A stretch of 64,000 nucleotides of DNA, taken from the NCBI RefSeq assembly GCF_008254045.1, contig NZ_CP042425.1:5952001-6016000 (forward strand), in the 5' to 3' direction. The DNA comes from Limnoglobus roseus (GTDB lineage Bacteria; Planctomycetota; Planctomycetia; Gemmatales; Gemmataceae). Below, in pieces: positions 8,020 through 16,385 of the stretch. Under the pieces are notes generated by a model. The model had not been told where the DNA came from. It made no database searches and saw nothing but the letters and a program-made list of their open reading frames with translations. A program made the translations under genes and the position numbers. Within the stretch, counting starts at the first letter, position 1. Each line of letters opens with the position of its first letter.

Positions 8020-8778
8020 TTACTTCTTGAGCTCTTTCACTTCGATCTTCTTGAAGGACATGACCGAGCCGGGGTCGTGGCCTTGCAGGGCGAAGTGGCC
8101 CTTCGTGAAGAACTTGTCGCCAGGAATCGTGTAATCGACCATCGTCTTGCCGTTGGTCAGGATCGTGATCTTCGGCCCGACCGCGATGACTTCTTGCGTG
8201 AACCACTCGTCAGGGTTGTGGTTGGCCTTGCGGACGAGGTGCTTCTCGTCCCGGTCAATGCCGCTGGCGGGGTACAGGCTGCCGGACTTCACAGGGTCGC
8301 TGTGGGTAGCGTTGATCTGAATTTCGTAGCCCTTCGGGAAGCCGGGGCCGAATTCGGTGCGGATGTACTGGCCGCTGTTCCCCTTGTCGTTGATCTTCGC
8401 TTCGATGCGGTACTGGAAGTCGGTGTAGTCGCCGCGCTCGCTGAACAGGTGGCTGGCCGGGCCGCCGCCGAGGATCGTGCCGTCCTTGATCTGCCAGAGG
8501 GTGACTTCCTTGCCCGGCGTTTCGGTGCCGTCCTTCGCCTTCTTCGTCTTGGTCTTACCGACGAACGCGATCACCTTGCCTTCGGAGTTCTTCTGCTCAG
8601 TCACTGATTCGAATTCGCCGCTCGGCGGGTTGACCATCTTCCAACCGGTAAAGTCCTTGCCGTTGAAAAGCTGGACCCAACCGTCATCCGCTTTCTTATC
8701 GTCGGCGACGGCCGGTTGAGCGAATGAAACGCCCAGGACGGCGCTTACGCCGAGGAAAATTTTTCGAATGCTCAACAT
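8020..8778 (-). CDS. Secreted DUF1080 (3-keto-disaccharide hydrolase family) protein
   Basis: The 252-aa protein begins with a signal peptide (IFLGVSAVLGVSFAQPAVA, about residues 6-24). The mature part has the DUF1080 hallmarks: WVQLFNGKDFTGW, a WQIKDGTILGGG strand, FQYRIEAKINDKGNSGQYIRT and the closing LQGHDPGSVMSFKKIEVKEL. The domain is a jelly-roll related to concanavalin-like lectins; characterised relatives hydrolyse 3-keto-glucosides, and planctomycetes carry many copies. Substrate here is unknown. It is transcribed alone, divergent from the YTV gene. Confidence 0.88.
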   Translation of the reverse strand: MLSIRKIFLGVSAVLGVSFAQPAVADDKKADDGWVQLFNGKDFTGWKMVNPPSGEFESVTEQKNSEGKVIAFVGKTKTKKAKDGTETPGKEVTLWQIKDGTILGGGPASHLFSERGDYTDFQYRIEAKINDKGNSGQYIRTEFGPGFPKGYEIQINATHSDPVKSGSLYPASGIDRDEKHLVRKANHNPDEWFTQEVIAVGPKITILTNGKTMVDYTIPGDKFFTKGHFALQGHDPGSVMSFKKIEVKELKK

Positions 8779-9118
8779 CGTGCCTACTCCCAGAGAGGTG
8801 ATCGAACGGGGGGACCGTTCAGTGCTTGAGTCGAATCTCTGAAATCGTATGTGGCGGTATCCGAGTTGCCAGAATCAATTCCTAAACTCCGCACAACCGG
8901 AAGGCGTGATCTTGGAAAAATCCTCAGAACCAACCGAGTTTACGTTGTCGGTCATTGGGGGATTGGCTAAGCTTCTCGTGAACTGGAAATTCTGCACAGT
9001 GTGGGAAAGATAGACCGGTTAGGTCGTCAGGGATGACAGGAATACGATTTTCTATCGCCCAGACCCGTGTGTAATACGACCCAGTCCCTTCTTCCCCCTC
9101 GTTTCCTGGAGTATTCAG
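8779..9118. other. Divergent intergenic region
   Basis: About 340 bases between the start of the DUF1080 gene and the start of the YTV gene. No gene is supported. It should hold both promoters. A GGAG at about 9108-9111, with suitable spacing before the ATG at 9119, supports that start. No convincing promoter pair or RNA structure was found by eye. Confidence 0.6.
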
Positions 9119-10858
9119 ATGAAGCGTCGAGTTTATGTGGCTGCGGTGATGGGTGCAGCCGCCTGGCTGGCCTCGACCCCAACCCAGTCGTTCGCTTTCG
9201 GTGGTAAGCGAAAGGCCGTCTGCGCGAGCCCGGCCGTGACCGAATGCGCCCCGGCTCCAGCGGCTTGCGGTGGTTGCAGCGATGCGGTCATCACGGCTCC
9301 TTGTGCCGCCCCGGCTGCCCCGGCCGCGCCCTGCGCCCCGGCCACGACGACCCAAGTCGTCACGAAGTACAAGGTGGAAGCCCGCACCCGCCAAGTGCCG
9401 GTCGAGTACAAGAAGGAAGTGTGGAAGGACGAGAAGTACACGTACACCGTTCAAGTGCCGGTCACGACGAACGAAAAGCACAAGGTCACCGAACACAAGC
9501 AAGTTTGGGCCGACGAGCCGTACTCCTACCAAGTCAGCAAGTGCGTGACGGTCAACGAGCCCCGCACGGTGACGGAGAACAAGGCGGTGTGGGTCGACGA
9601 GCCGTACACGTACACGGTGAACGTGCCGGTGACGACGAGCGAGAAGCGGACGGTGACGGAGAACAAGGCGGTGTGGGTCGACGAGCCGTACACGTACACG
9701 GTGAACGTGCCGGTGACGACGAGCGAGAAGCGGACGGTGACGGAGAACAAGGCGGTGTGGGTCGACGAGCCGTACACGTACACGGTGAACGTGCCGGTGA
9801 CGACGAGCGAGAAGCGGACGGTGACGGAAAATAAGACCGTCTGGGTTGACGAGCCGTATTCCTACACCGTTCAAGTGCCGGTCACGACGTACACGGACGA
9901 AGTCCGCACGAAGACCGTTTGCGTGCCGCAAACCGTGACCGAGTGCGTGCCGTACACGCACACGGTGCGGGTGCTCGTGGGATCGGGTTGCGGCTCCGCA
10001 GCCCCGGCTTGTGCCCCGTCCTGCTCCCCGTGCGGCGCGGCGGCCCACTGCGGCGGGTGCGCGGCCACGGCGGCCCCGACGTACGCCTGCCAGACGGTGA
10101 CGGAAATGAAGTCCGTCACGAAGACCGTCTACACGCAACACGCCGAATCGTACACCGTTCGCGTCCCCCACACGACGTGCACGACCGAAACCAAGACCGG
10201 TACGCGGAAGGTGTGCAAGGTCGTCGCGGAAACGAAGGAGATCACGGTCCCGGTGACGACGTGGACGACGAAGACGGAATCGGGCACGCGGAAGGTATGC
10301 AAGGTCGTCGCCGAGACGAAGGAAATCACGGTCCCGGTGACGACGTGCAAGACCGAAACCAAGACGGGCACGCGGAAGGTGTGCAAGGTCGTCGCGGAAA
10401 CGAAGGAGATCACGGTCCCGGTGACGACGTGGACGACGAAGACGGAAACGGGCACGCGGAAGGTGTGCAAGGTCGTCGCCGAGACGAAGCAAGTCACCGT
10501 TGCCGTTAACAAGCTCGTCACCGAAACGGTCAACGCCACCCGAAAGGTGTGCAAGGTCGTCGCGGAAGAGAAGGAAGTCACGGTCCCCGTGACGACCTGG
10601 AAGGCCGAGACGAAGGAAGGCACCCGCAAGGTTTCGACGTGGGAAACCGTCAAGGAAGTGAAGACGGAAACCTACAACGAGTGTATCCCGTACCAAGAGA
10701 CGATCGAAGTGCCGGTCGCTTCCCCGTGTGGCACCGTCGCCCCGTCCTGCGGTGGCTGTGAGGCCGCCGCTACCTCCAGCTGCTCCGCTCCGGCCGCGAC
10801 CTGCGGTTCGTCCCACGGTGGCTTCCTGAAGGGCCTCTTCGGCAAGAAGTGCAAGTAA
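9119..10858 (+). CDS. YTV-repeat planctomycete cell-wall protein
   Basis: The 579-aa secreted protein starts with a signal peptide (YVAAVMGAAAWLASTPTQSFA) and is built of two repeat arrays. The first (about residues 80-270) repeats VWVDEPYTYTVNVPVTT; the second (about 330-520) repeats TRKVCKVVAETKEITVPVTT. Both carry the YTV/VPVTT signature of the YTV motif known from Rhodopirellula and other planctomycetes, where such proteins are part of the stable protein cell wall. Cys- and Ala-rich linkers (CGGC, CAPSCSPCG) between arrays could form disulfides. Very high Thr/Val/Lys content. Three units of 84 bases (9571-9822) are identical at DNA level. Preceded by a good GGAG. Confidence 0.85.
   Translation: MKRRVYVAAVMGAAAWLASTPTQSFAFGGKRKAVCASPAVTECAPAPAACGGCSDAVITAPCAAPAAPAAPCAPATTTQVVTKYKVEARTRQVPVEYKKEVWKDEKYTYTVQVPVTTNEKHKVTEHKQVWADEPYSYQVSKCVTVNEPRTVTENKAVWVDEPYTYTVNVPVTTSEKRTVTENKAVWVDEPYTYTVNVPVTTSEKRTVTENKAVWVDEPYTYTVNVPVTTSEKRTVTENKTVWVDEPYSYTVQVPVTTYTDEVRTKTVCVPQTVTECVPYTHTVRVLVGSGCGSAAPACAPSCSPCGAAAHCGGCAATAAPTYACQTVTEMKSVTKTVYTQHAESYTVRVPHTTCTTETKTGTRKVCKVVAETKEITVPVTTWTTKTESGTRKVCKVVAETKEITVPVTTCKTETKTGTRKVCKVVAETKEITVPVTTWTTKTETGTRKVCKVVAETKQVTVAVNKLVTETVNATRKVCKVVAEEKEVTVPVTTWKAETKEGTRKVSTWETVKEVKTETYNECIPYQETIEVPVASPCGTVAPSCGGCEAAATSSCSAPAATCGSSHGGFLKGLFGKKCK
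9571..9822 (+). repeat. Three perfect 84-bp tandem repeats inside the YTV gene
   Basis: Units start at 9571, 9655 and 9739 and encode 28 residues each (unit begins with the ENKAVWVDEPYTYTV segment). The flanking units code for similar protein but differ at many synonymous sites, so these three copies arose recently or are kept alike by gene conversion. Confidence 0.9.
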
Positions 10859-10877
10859 GTTCTAGCCGTCAACAACA

Positions 10878-10907
10878 ATGCCCGCGGACATCGGTCCGCG
10901 GGCATTT
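10878..10907. terminator. Bidirectional terminator
   Basis: A 13-pair perfect stem (10878-10890 with 10895-10907) and a four-base loop, ending in ATTTTCGTTT on the plus strand. It lies between the convergent YTV and YceH-like genes. Confidence 0.9.
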
Positions 10908-10927
10908 TCGTTTCCCCGTTGATCGAT

Positions 10928-11650
10928 TCAACGATTTAATCGAAGCTCCGCGAGTTGCTCTCGAAGGGCCGCGACTTCGGACCGGAGCCGGGCAATGTCT
11001 TCGAACGCCTGACCCAGCCGTTCTTGAACGGCCGCCAACTGATCGGCCCCGACGCTCGCCCCGCGAGATGTCGGCGACGGCCCGCCCGCCGCGTTGCCGA
11101 ACGTCGCCCGGGCGGCTTCCAACTCTTCCGGCGGGTGGAAGCCGTGGGTCAACACGCATCCGCGGCGGTCCGGCGGTGTCAGGTAGACGACCAGCCCGCG
11201 ATCGGCCAAGGGTTTCAACAGCGTCTTGAGCAGGTCGAGGTCGGCGATGTCGTCCATCCGACCGACTCGCCCGCGGAGGTCGCCTTCGGACTGCGGGCCG
11301 CGCAACAATAGTTCCGCAAGGATCGAGAGCTCGACCTTGCCAACCCGCCAGTTCTCGTAGAGCAGGTGCCGCCAGCGTTCGACTCGCCCGCCGGTGATTT
11401 TCGACACCCATCCGCCGCCCTGCAACTGCGTCAGGGTCGTTTCCACGTCGTCTTCGTCTAGGTCCAGCACCGGGTCGCGGTTCGACTTCTGATTGCACCC
11501 GGTGGTGATCGCGTTGATCGACATCGGGTAAGCGTCGGGCGACTTGGAGGTCTTCTGCTTCTCGATCAGGACGCCGAGTACCCGGCGGTCGAGGATCGAC
11601 AGGGGCGGCCACACTTCCGGCTCCGGCGGGGCGGGGGCTTCGTTGGACAT
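10928..11650 (-). CDS. YceH/DUF480-family protein
   Basis: The 240-aa protein has the DUF480 layout of two winged-helix units: LSILDRRVLGVLIEKQKTSKSPDAYP at the start with a following NAITTGCNQKSNRDP motif, and a second unit around ELLLRGPQSEGDLRGR. The C-terminal part (VAALREQLAEL) is a short coiled coil. Relatives include E. coli YceH, whose function is not established; a DNA- or nucleic-acid-binding role is suggested by the fold. It stands alone between two hairpins. Confidence 0.85.
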   Translation of the reverse strand: MSNEAPAPPEPEVWPPLSILDRRVLGVLIEKQKTSKSPDAYPMSINAITTGCNQKSNRDPVLDLDEDDVETTLTQLQGGGWVSKITGGRVERWRHLLYENWRVGKVELSILAELLLRGPQSEGDLRGRVGRMDDIADLDLLKTLLKPLADRGLVVYLTPPDRRGCVLTHGFHPPEELEAARATFGNAAGGPSPTSRGASVGADQLAAVQERLGQAFEDIARLRSEVAALREQLAELRLNR

Positions 11651-11670
11651 GCCTGAACCTCCAGAAATGG

Positions 11671-11709
11671 AAGAGAGCCTGCCGCGTCAGCAACGCGGTA
11701 GGCTCTCTT
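11671..11709 (-). terminator. Hairpin after the dihaem peroxidase gene
   Basis: A 17-pair stem (11671-11687 with 11693-11709) with one G-U pair and a CAGCA loop. It lies between the YceH-like start and the end of the peroxidase gene and probably terminates the latter; its T-tract is weak. Confidence 0.65.
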
Positions 11710-11746
11710 GTAGACGGCCGGGGCCGGAACGGCCATTCGGTCGGGA

Positions 11747-13207
11747 TTACGACCCGACGAATTTCGTCGGGTCGGCGACAATCGGATCGACCGGGTCGCC
11801 CTGAAGCGCCTTCATGAAGAGGACCAAGTCGGCCTTCTCCTCCTTCGTGAGATTCAGCTTGAACGGGATGATCGGCGCGCCGTTCGGCGTGAACACTTTC
11901 ACGGTCGGGTCGAGCGGTTGGCCGGCCGCCTTCGCCTTCAGGTACGCCAGTTCCGCGGTCGTGTCCCGCATTTTCTCGTCGAGGAACGAGTTGACGTTCC
12001 CGCCGCGGTCGTAGAACTCGATCACCGCTTCCAGCGTCTTCTCGCTGCCGTCGTGCAAGTACGGGGCGGTGTCGGCCAGTCCGCGGAGGCCCGGCGTCTT
12101 ATACGCCCCGACGAGTGTGGGGTCTTTGTGGCCGGTCGGCAGGGCCCCGTAGCGGCCGAGGTCTTCCTTCGGCAGTACACCATTGATCGCCCCCACGCCG
12201 AGGTTATGGAACAGGCCGTCGGTGAAGTTGTCCCCGACGTGGCAGTTCGTGCAGCGGGCCTTGCCGAAAAAGAGGTTGCGGCCGTTCACGAGCCGCTTGC
12301 TCATTGCGTCGGCGTCGACTTCACCGCCGAGAACCGACAGAGCCGGCGTATCCTTCTTCGTAATTGCGTCCTTGAGGACGGCGGTGAAGTCTTCGGCCTT
12401 CAGTTCCGGCTTGCCGCCGGTGTCGTCGTCGGCAAGCCGCTTCTTCATGGCGACCTCGGCACGGTCGTAGATGCTGTTGCCGATGAGGACCGTCCGCTCG
12501 TAGGCCGCGATGGCCTTCGCGGCCCCGTCCCGGGTCGGGGCGTGGCCGAAGACTTGGCCGAACGCCTTCACGTACTCCGGATTCGCCCGGAGACGCAGCA
12601 CCGCCTCGTCCCACGGTTGGCCGGAGCCGGCGAACATCTCCTTCGCGTTGCCGACTGGCCCCTGCGACTGGTCTTCGAGCGAACTGCCCCGGCCGTCCCA
12701 GAACTGGAAGCGGTTATACGCAGAGTTGTAGACCGTCGGGGCGTTCGCCCCGCCGATCAGGTTGTTGATCCCGGAAGAGAACTGCGATTGATCCGTGTAC
12801 CCCTTCGCCGGGTGGTGACAGGTCGCGCACGACACTTTCGCGTTGGACGAGAGCTTGTTTTCGAAGAACAGTTTCTTGCCGAGGTTCCACTTCGCGAGGG
12901 TCATCGGGTTCTCGGTCGGTACCGGCGGGGCCGTGGACAGGCCGAGCGGAACCTTGATCTTGATGACCTTCCGCGTCACCGTCGTTCCGGTGGCGGGATC
13001 AACGGCCGGCTGCGTGCCCTCGCTCCAGAAACCCGGCAGCTTGTTCCACTCGGCGAGGCCGCTGTTGCGGGTGACGTAGACGATCGGCACGTCGTCCTTG
13101 AACGGAATCTTGATCGACTCGTTCGGCAGGAGCACGTCGAGCGGCTCGGCGGCGATGGCGGGGAGAGTGCCCAAACCGAGCACGAAGGCGTAAAGCCAGC
13201 GATTCAT
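11747..13207 (-). CDS. Dihaem cytochrome c peroxidase / MauG-family protein
   Basis: Exported haem protein of 486 aa with a signal peptide (LYAFVLGLGTLPAIAA, residues 5-20). Two c-type haem sites are visible, CATCH at 127-131 and CTNCH at 319-323, with the family segments GKKLFFENKLSSNAKVSC, FQFWDGRGSSLEDQ and FKTPGLRG-like YKTPGLRGLADTAPYLHDG. The last of these is typical of bacterial dihaem peroxidases and MauG relatives. The likely job is reduction of hydrogen peroxide or an oxidative modification in the periplasm. A proline-rich loop near 85-100 and a long insertion near 255-300 are extra. No partner cytochrome lies beside it. Confidence 0.9.
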   Translation of the reverse strand: MNRWLYAFVLGLGTLPAIAAEPLDVLLPNESIKIPFKDDVPIVYVTRNSGLAEWNKLPGFWSEGTQPAVDPATGTTVTRKVIKIKVPLGLSTAPPVPTENPMTLAKWNLGKKLFFENKLSSNAKVSCATCHHPAKGYTDQSQFSSGINNLIGGANAPTVYNSAYNRFQFWDGRGSSLEDQSQGPVGNAKEMFAGSGQPWDEAVLRLRANPEYVKAFGQVFGHAPTRDGAAKAIAAYERTVLIGNSIYDRAEVAMKKRLADDDTGGKPELKAEDFTAVLKDAITKKDTPALSVLGGEVDADAMSKRLVNGRNLFFGKARCTNCHVGDNFTDGLFHNLGVGAINGVLPKEDLGRYGALPTGHKDPTLVGAYKTPGLRGLADTAPYLHDGSEKTLEAVIEFYDRGGNVNSFLDEKMRDTTAELAYLKAKAAGQPLDPTVKVFTPNGAPIIPFKLNLTKEEKADLVLFMKALQGDPVDPIVADPTKFVGS

Positions 13208-13283
13208 CGTCAGGGTATCCTTTCGGCGGATGTGAGAATCGGCGGGGTTCTACTATCATCGGTAGGTGCGAAGCGGCCGGGAG

Positions 13284-13850
13284 TCAACGGGCGGCGGCTG
13301 TCGCAATGGGAAGATGCTCGGCCTGCCACCGCAGGAGCGTTTCCACGCTCACACGATCGGTCGCGTCCCGGCTCGGGTAGACGTAGAGAATTTTCCGGTC
13401 GCGGCCGATCAGGTAGTCGCCTCCGAGCTGTTGGATGTCTTCGGTGTGCGTGAGGCGGAGGATTTTTTCGCCCTTGAACAGTAGGCGGAAGAAGTCGAGC
13501 AGAATCCGCGGCCGGAGGAAGTGCCGCAGCGGGACGCGGGGCAAACCCATCGCCTTGTAACTCTCGCGGCTGACATCGGTCACAACTGGGAAGGGGATGG
13601 GGTTGCGTTCCAGGAATTGCGTCACCACCGGCGGCGGGGCATGACCTACGCCGAGAACGTGAATGCCGGCTTCCTGAAGCCGCTCGTAGTTCCGGGAGAT
13701 TTCCTTCACCTGCACCACGCACGGCATACAGGCAAAGTGCCGCATGAACAGCAAGTACGTGCAGTCCGCGTGCAACAGCTCCGACAGGGCGACGGTCGAG
13801 CCGTCGGGCCGTTGGAAGCTGAAATCGGGAACGGTGTTGCCGGTCGTCAT
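13284..13850 (-). CDS. AhpC/TSA (peroxiredoxin-like) thioredoxin-fold protein
   Basis: A 188-aa protein with VPDFSFQRPDGSTVALSELL followed by a thioredoxin-like strand and a CMPC pair (C41, C44) in FMRHFACMPC, then FPVVTDVSRESYKAMGL. It belongs to the AhpC/TSA_2-like group, redox proteins that often lack the classical peroxidatic motif. The chosen ATG (13848-13850) overlaps the stop of the upstream glycosyltransferase as ATGA, so it is translationally coupled to it. An upstream extension exists in the same frame but reads as antisense of the glycosyltransferase. Confidence 0.8.
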   Translation of the reverse strand: MTTGNTVPDFSFQRPDGSTVALSELLHADCTYLLFMRHFACMPCVVQVKEISRNYERLQEAGIHVLGVGHAPPPVVTQFLERNPIPFPVVTDVSRESYKAMGLPRVPLRHFLRPRILLDFFRLLFKGEKILRLTHTEDIQQLGGDYLIGRDRKILYVYPSRDATDRVSVETLLRWQAEHLPIATAAAR

Positions 13851-14860
13851 ACCGAGGATCGTAGCAGACCGCGGACCTGCCGACCAACTTCCCGGAGGAA
13901 TCCCCACGCGAACCCGAAGTGGATCGCGAGGAACACAAGCGGAATGCGGGCCGCGATGCGGGCCGGTTGCTTCCGGCCGAGCCACGCCGATGCGGCCGTG
14001 ATGACGCTCCCGTACAGAGCGATGGACCCGAGGTAAGCGGCGAGCAGCAGCGGGTGTAAGAACGCGAGGGCAGCACCGACGACGAGCCACACGCACCACG
14101 CCGGCGGGACGATCGCCGGCAGCGAGAGCGACCGCGGGTGCTTGGCCGCGAGACGGGCGCGACCGGCCCCGTAACGGCCGAGTTGCTTGAACAGGCCGCC
14201 GAGCGTCATCCGCGGGTCGTAGACGATCTTGATCGTCGGCGCGAAGAAACAGGTGAGGGCCGCGTCGTGGACGCGCTGGTTGAACTCCACGTCTTCGCAG
14301 GCGTCGAACTGCTCGTCGAAGAGGCCGATGGTTTCGAACACGTCCTTCCGGTACGCGACCGCCGTGCTCTGGGGCGGCACGAACTTCGCCTCGTCCGAAA
14401 AGATGTCCGACTCGGGGTTGTGCCCGAGGCGGCTGGAGCGGGCGACCGACACGGCCGCCTGGAACGGCGTCGGGTTCGGGGCGTCGAGGGGTTGCGGCCG
14501 GCCGAGGCTGTCGGCCCCGCTTTCCGCGAAAGCGTCCACGACGTTCCGCAGGTAGTTGCGGTCCGGGACGTGGCAGTGCCCGTCCACGATGACGGCGACC
14601 TTCCCCCGCATCTGCCGCAGGCCGAGGTTCCGCCCGGCACTCGACCAGCGGTGCGGGTTGTAGACGAGCTTCAGGTTCGGGTGCTCGTTCTGGAGTTCCC
14701 GGACGATCGGCACGGTGTCGTCGGTCGAGAACCCGTCCGCGACGATCACCTCGAATTGATCGGCGGGGAAGTCCTGCGACAAGAGCGAAACGAGCGTCTG
14801 TCGGATCGACCGCGACTCGTTCCGCACGGGAACGATCACGCTCACGTTGACCGGCGGCAT
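13847..14860 (-). CDS. Family 2 glycosyltransferase with C-terminal membrane segments
   Basis: The 337-aa enzyme starts with VSVIVPVRNESRSIRQTL and holds the GT-A features VIVADGFSTDDT, VDGHCHVPD (DxH in place of DxD) and the acceptor-side ACEDVEFNQRV (ED). Two or three hydrophobic segments (AWCVWLVVGAALAFLHPLLL and the following AAYLGSIALYG) place the C-terminus in the membrane. Probably adds a sugar to a lipid-linked or capsular glycan. It is upstream of, and overlaps, the AhpC/TSA gene and lies next to the exosortase polysaccharide locus, which suggests but does not prove a shared pathway. Confidence 0.88.
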   Translation of the reverse strand: MPPVNVSVIVPVRNESRSIRQTLVSLLSQDFPADQFEVIVADGFSTDDTVPIVRELQNEHPNLKLVYNPHRWSSAGRNLGLRQMRGKVAVIVDGHCHVPDRNYLRNVVDAFAESGADSLGRPQPLDAPNPTPFQAAVSVARSSRLGHNPESDIFSDEAKFVPPQSTAVAYRKDVFETIGLFDEQFDACEDVEFNQRVHDAALTCFFAPTIKIVYDPRMTLGGLFKQLGRYGAGRARLAAKHPRSLSLPAIVPPAWCVWLVVGAALAFLHPLLLAAYLGSIALYGSVITAASAWLGRKQPARIAARIPLVFLAIHFGFAWGFLREVGRQVRGLLRSSV

Positions 14861-14894
14861 CCGTGCCTCCTCTGCGACTGATTGTCGTGTCGAT

Positions 14895-14973
14895 GGCGAG
14901 CGACCCGGCGTAAGCGGGCCGTGTCTTGTGCGAGCTTATCCAGACACGGCCCGCTTACGCCGGGCCGCTCGCC
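14895..14973. repeat. Long near-perfect palindrome (31-bp arms)
   Basis: Bases 14895-14925 are the inverse complement of 14943-14973 with one mismatch (A14903), around a 17-base loop. The arms contain CCGGCGTAAGCGGGCC. It has no T-tract. It may be a copy of a dispersed palindromic element or act as an RNA stabiliser/terminator after the sugar transferase gene. Confidence 0.85.
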
Positions 14974-14992
14974 GTTGCCGTGGCAGGCCGAC

Positions 14993-15694
14993 CTACTTGC
15001 GCCGGTACACGGCCTTCAGACCGACGACCTTTAGCGCCGTGCAGACGAGGATGCCGAAGTCGAACACGATCCCCGCCCGGTGGATGTAGAAGAGATCGTA
15101 AGTCAGCTTCCGCCGCACGCAGTTGGTCGTCTCGTCCGGCGGCAGGTGAATCTGCGCGAAGCCGGTGATGCCGGGCTTCACCGCGAGGCGGCGGTCGTAG
15201 CCGGCGATTTCCTGCCGCAGAACGGCGATGATCTCCGGCCGTTCCGGCCGCGGACCGACGAGGCTCATCTCACCGGATAGCACGTTCCACAGTTGCGGGA
15301 GTTCGTCGATGTGCGTTGCCCGCAGGAATCGGCCGACGAGGGTGATGCGGCTGTCGCCGCGGGTGGACCACTGCGGCCGGCCGTCCTTCTCGGCGTCGCT
15401 GCGCATCGTGCGAATCTTGTAGATCGTGAACGGCACGCCGCCGCGGCCTGACCGCGTTTGTTGGTAGATCGCCGGGCCCCGCGAGGTCATCTTTACCACG
15501 AGCATTGCCAGGATCATGACCGGCAGCGCCAACACGAACAGCGCCGCCGCGACCGCCCCGTGGAATAAGTCGCGCACCAGCATCGGCCGGCGGAGCGGGG
15601 TGGGGAGTGCCACGGTTTCGAGGGCGATGGCCTTGACGTGGAACACGGGAAGCGACTTCGGTTTCGAGGATTTCGAGGGTAATGTCTTTTCCAT
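14993..15694 (-). CDS. Undecaprenyl-phosphate sugar-1-phosphate transferase (bacterial sugar transferase)
   Basis: Initiates exopolysaccharide repeat-unit synthesis by moving a sugar-1-phosphate from a nucleotide sugar to undecaprenyl phosphate. The 233-aa protein has one N-terminal membrane helix (AAALFVLALPVMILAMLVV, about residues 49-67), then the family blocks KMTSRGPAIYQQTRSGRGG, FTIYKIRTM, LRATHIDELPQLWNV, MSLVGPRPERPE and VKPGITGFAQI. It corresponds to the minimal catalytic domain (PssY/WcaJ C-terminal part) without the extra N-terminal helices of WbaP-type enzymes. Last gene of the exosortase polysaccharide operon. Confidence 0.93.
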   Translation of the reverse strand: MEKTLPSKSSKPKSLPVFHVKAIALETVALPTPLRRPMLVRDLFHGAVAAALFVLALPVMILAMLVVKMTSRGPAIYQQTRSGRGGVPFTIYKIRTMRSDAEKDGRPQWSTRGDSRITLVGRFLRATHIDELPQLWNVLSGEMSLVGPRPERPEIIAVLRQEIAGYDRRLAVKPGITGFAQIHLPPDETTNCVRRKLTYDLFYIHRAGIVFDFGILVCTALKVVGLKAVYRRK

Positions 15695-15743
15695 CAGTCC
15701 GATTCATCCTTGAAGTAGCGGGCGACGTCCCAGGTGGTGGCAA

Positions 15744-16385
15744 TCAGCGGAATGCGGCCGCATACTGTTCGAAGGCGGCGCGGACGAACTGCTGCACGGC
15801 GGCCGGGTCTTCGGCGGCCTTCCCGTCCGCCTCGGGCAACGGCGTGGCGACGTACAACTTGTACAACTCGGCCGCCTTCATGTAGTGGAAGCGGGCGTAG
15901 TCCGGGGCTTCCCACGTGCCGTTCGTCGTCCACGACCAGCGGATTCGCAGCCGCTCGACCGTGGTTTCCTTCTTCTTCTCGAAGTCGGTGACGAAGAACG
16001 TCGCGGTCTCGCCGTTCGTCAACTTCACCGTCTCCCGCTTGATGCCGCGCATCATGCGGTAGCCGCTGGCCTGATAGCACACGTCCGGCGTGTGCGTCGA
16101 AACCGCCCCCGGCACCCCGGAGATGATCGACACGAGCGCGACGTACTCTTGGTCTTGCGGCTGATACCGCCGCGAGGTGGCGACGCTGCGCTCCTTCAAC
16201 GGCACGTCGGACTCGATATCCGACACGTCGCAATCCGGCACCGAGATGCGGAGGGCGTGCATCCGGTCGGTGCGGGCGGCGTCCGGCGTGAAGACCGACC
16301 ACCGTTGCGTGATCGCCCCGTGGACGACGGCCGCGCCGAGGACCAACGCGACCACGACGTAGAGCGGAATCTTGGATTTCAACAC
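15744..16385 (-). CDS. EpsI-like exosortase-associated protein
   Basis: A 213-aa protein with an N-terminal membrane anchor (IPLYVVVALVLGAAVVHG, residues 6-23). The core shows the EpsI/DUF3485 signature THTPDVCYQASGYR at about 97-110 (His98, Cys103), preceded by YVALVSIISG. EpsI proteins accompany exosortases, either fused or as neighbours, in polysaccharide loci; the biochemical role is not settled. The start overlaps the end of the upstream kinase gene by seven bases, so the genes are coupled. Confidence 0.82.
   Translation of the reverse strand: MLKSKIPLYVVVALVLGAAVVHGAITQRWSVFTPDAARTDRMHALRISVPDCDVSDIESDVPLKERSVATSRRYQPQDQEYVALVSIISGVPGAVSTHTPDVCYQASGYRMMRGIKRETVKLTNGETATFFVTDFEKKKETTVERLRIRWSWTTNGTWEAPDYARFHYMKAAELYKLYVATPLPEADGKAAEDPAAVQQFVRAAFEQYAAAFR

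Noticed and set aside
9571..9822. CRISPR-like repeats
   Set aside because: Tandem repeats have no spacers and are in frame inside a coding gene.
8924..10816. 630-codon minus-strand open frame opposite the YTV gene
   Set aside because: It is an antisense shadow of the repeated gene, full of Arg/His low-complexity, and starts in no ribosome site.
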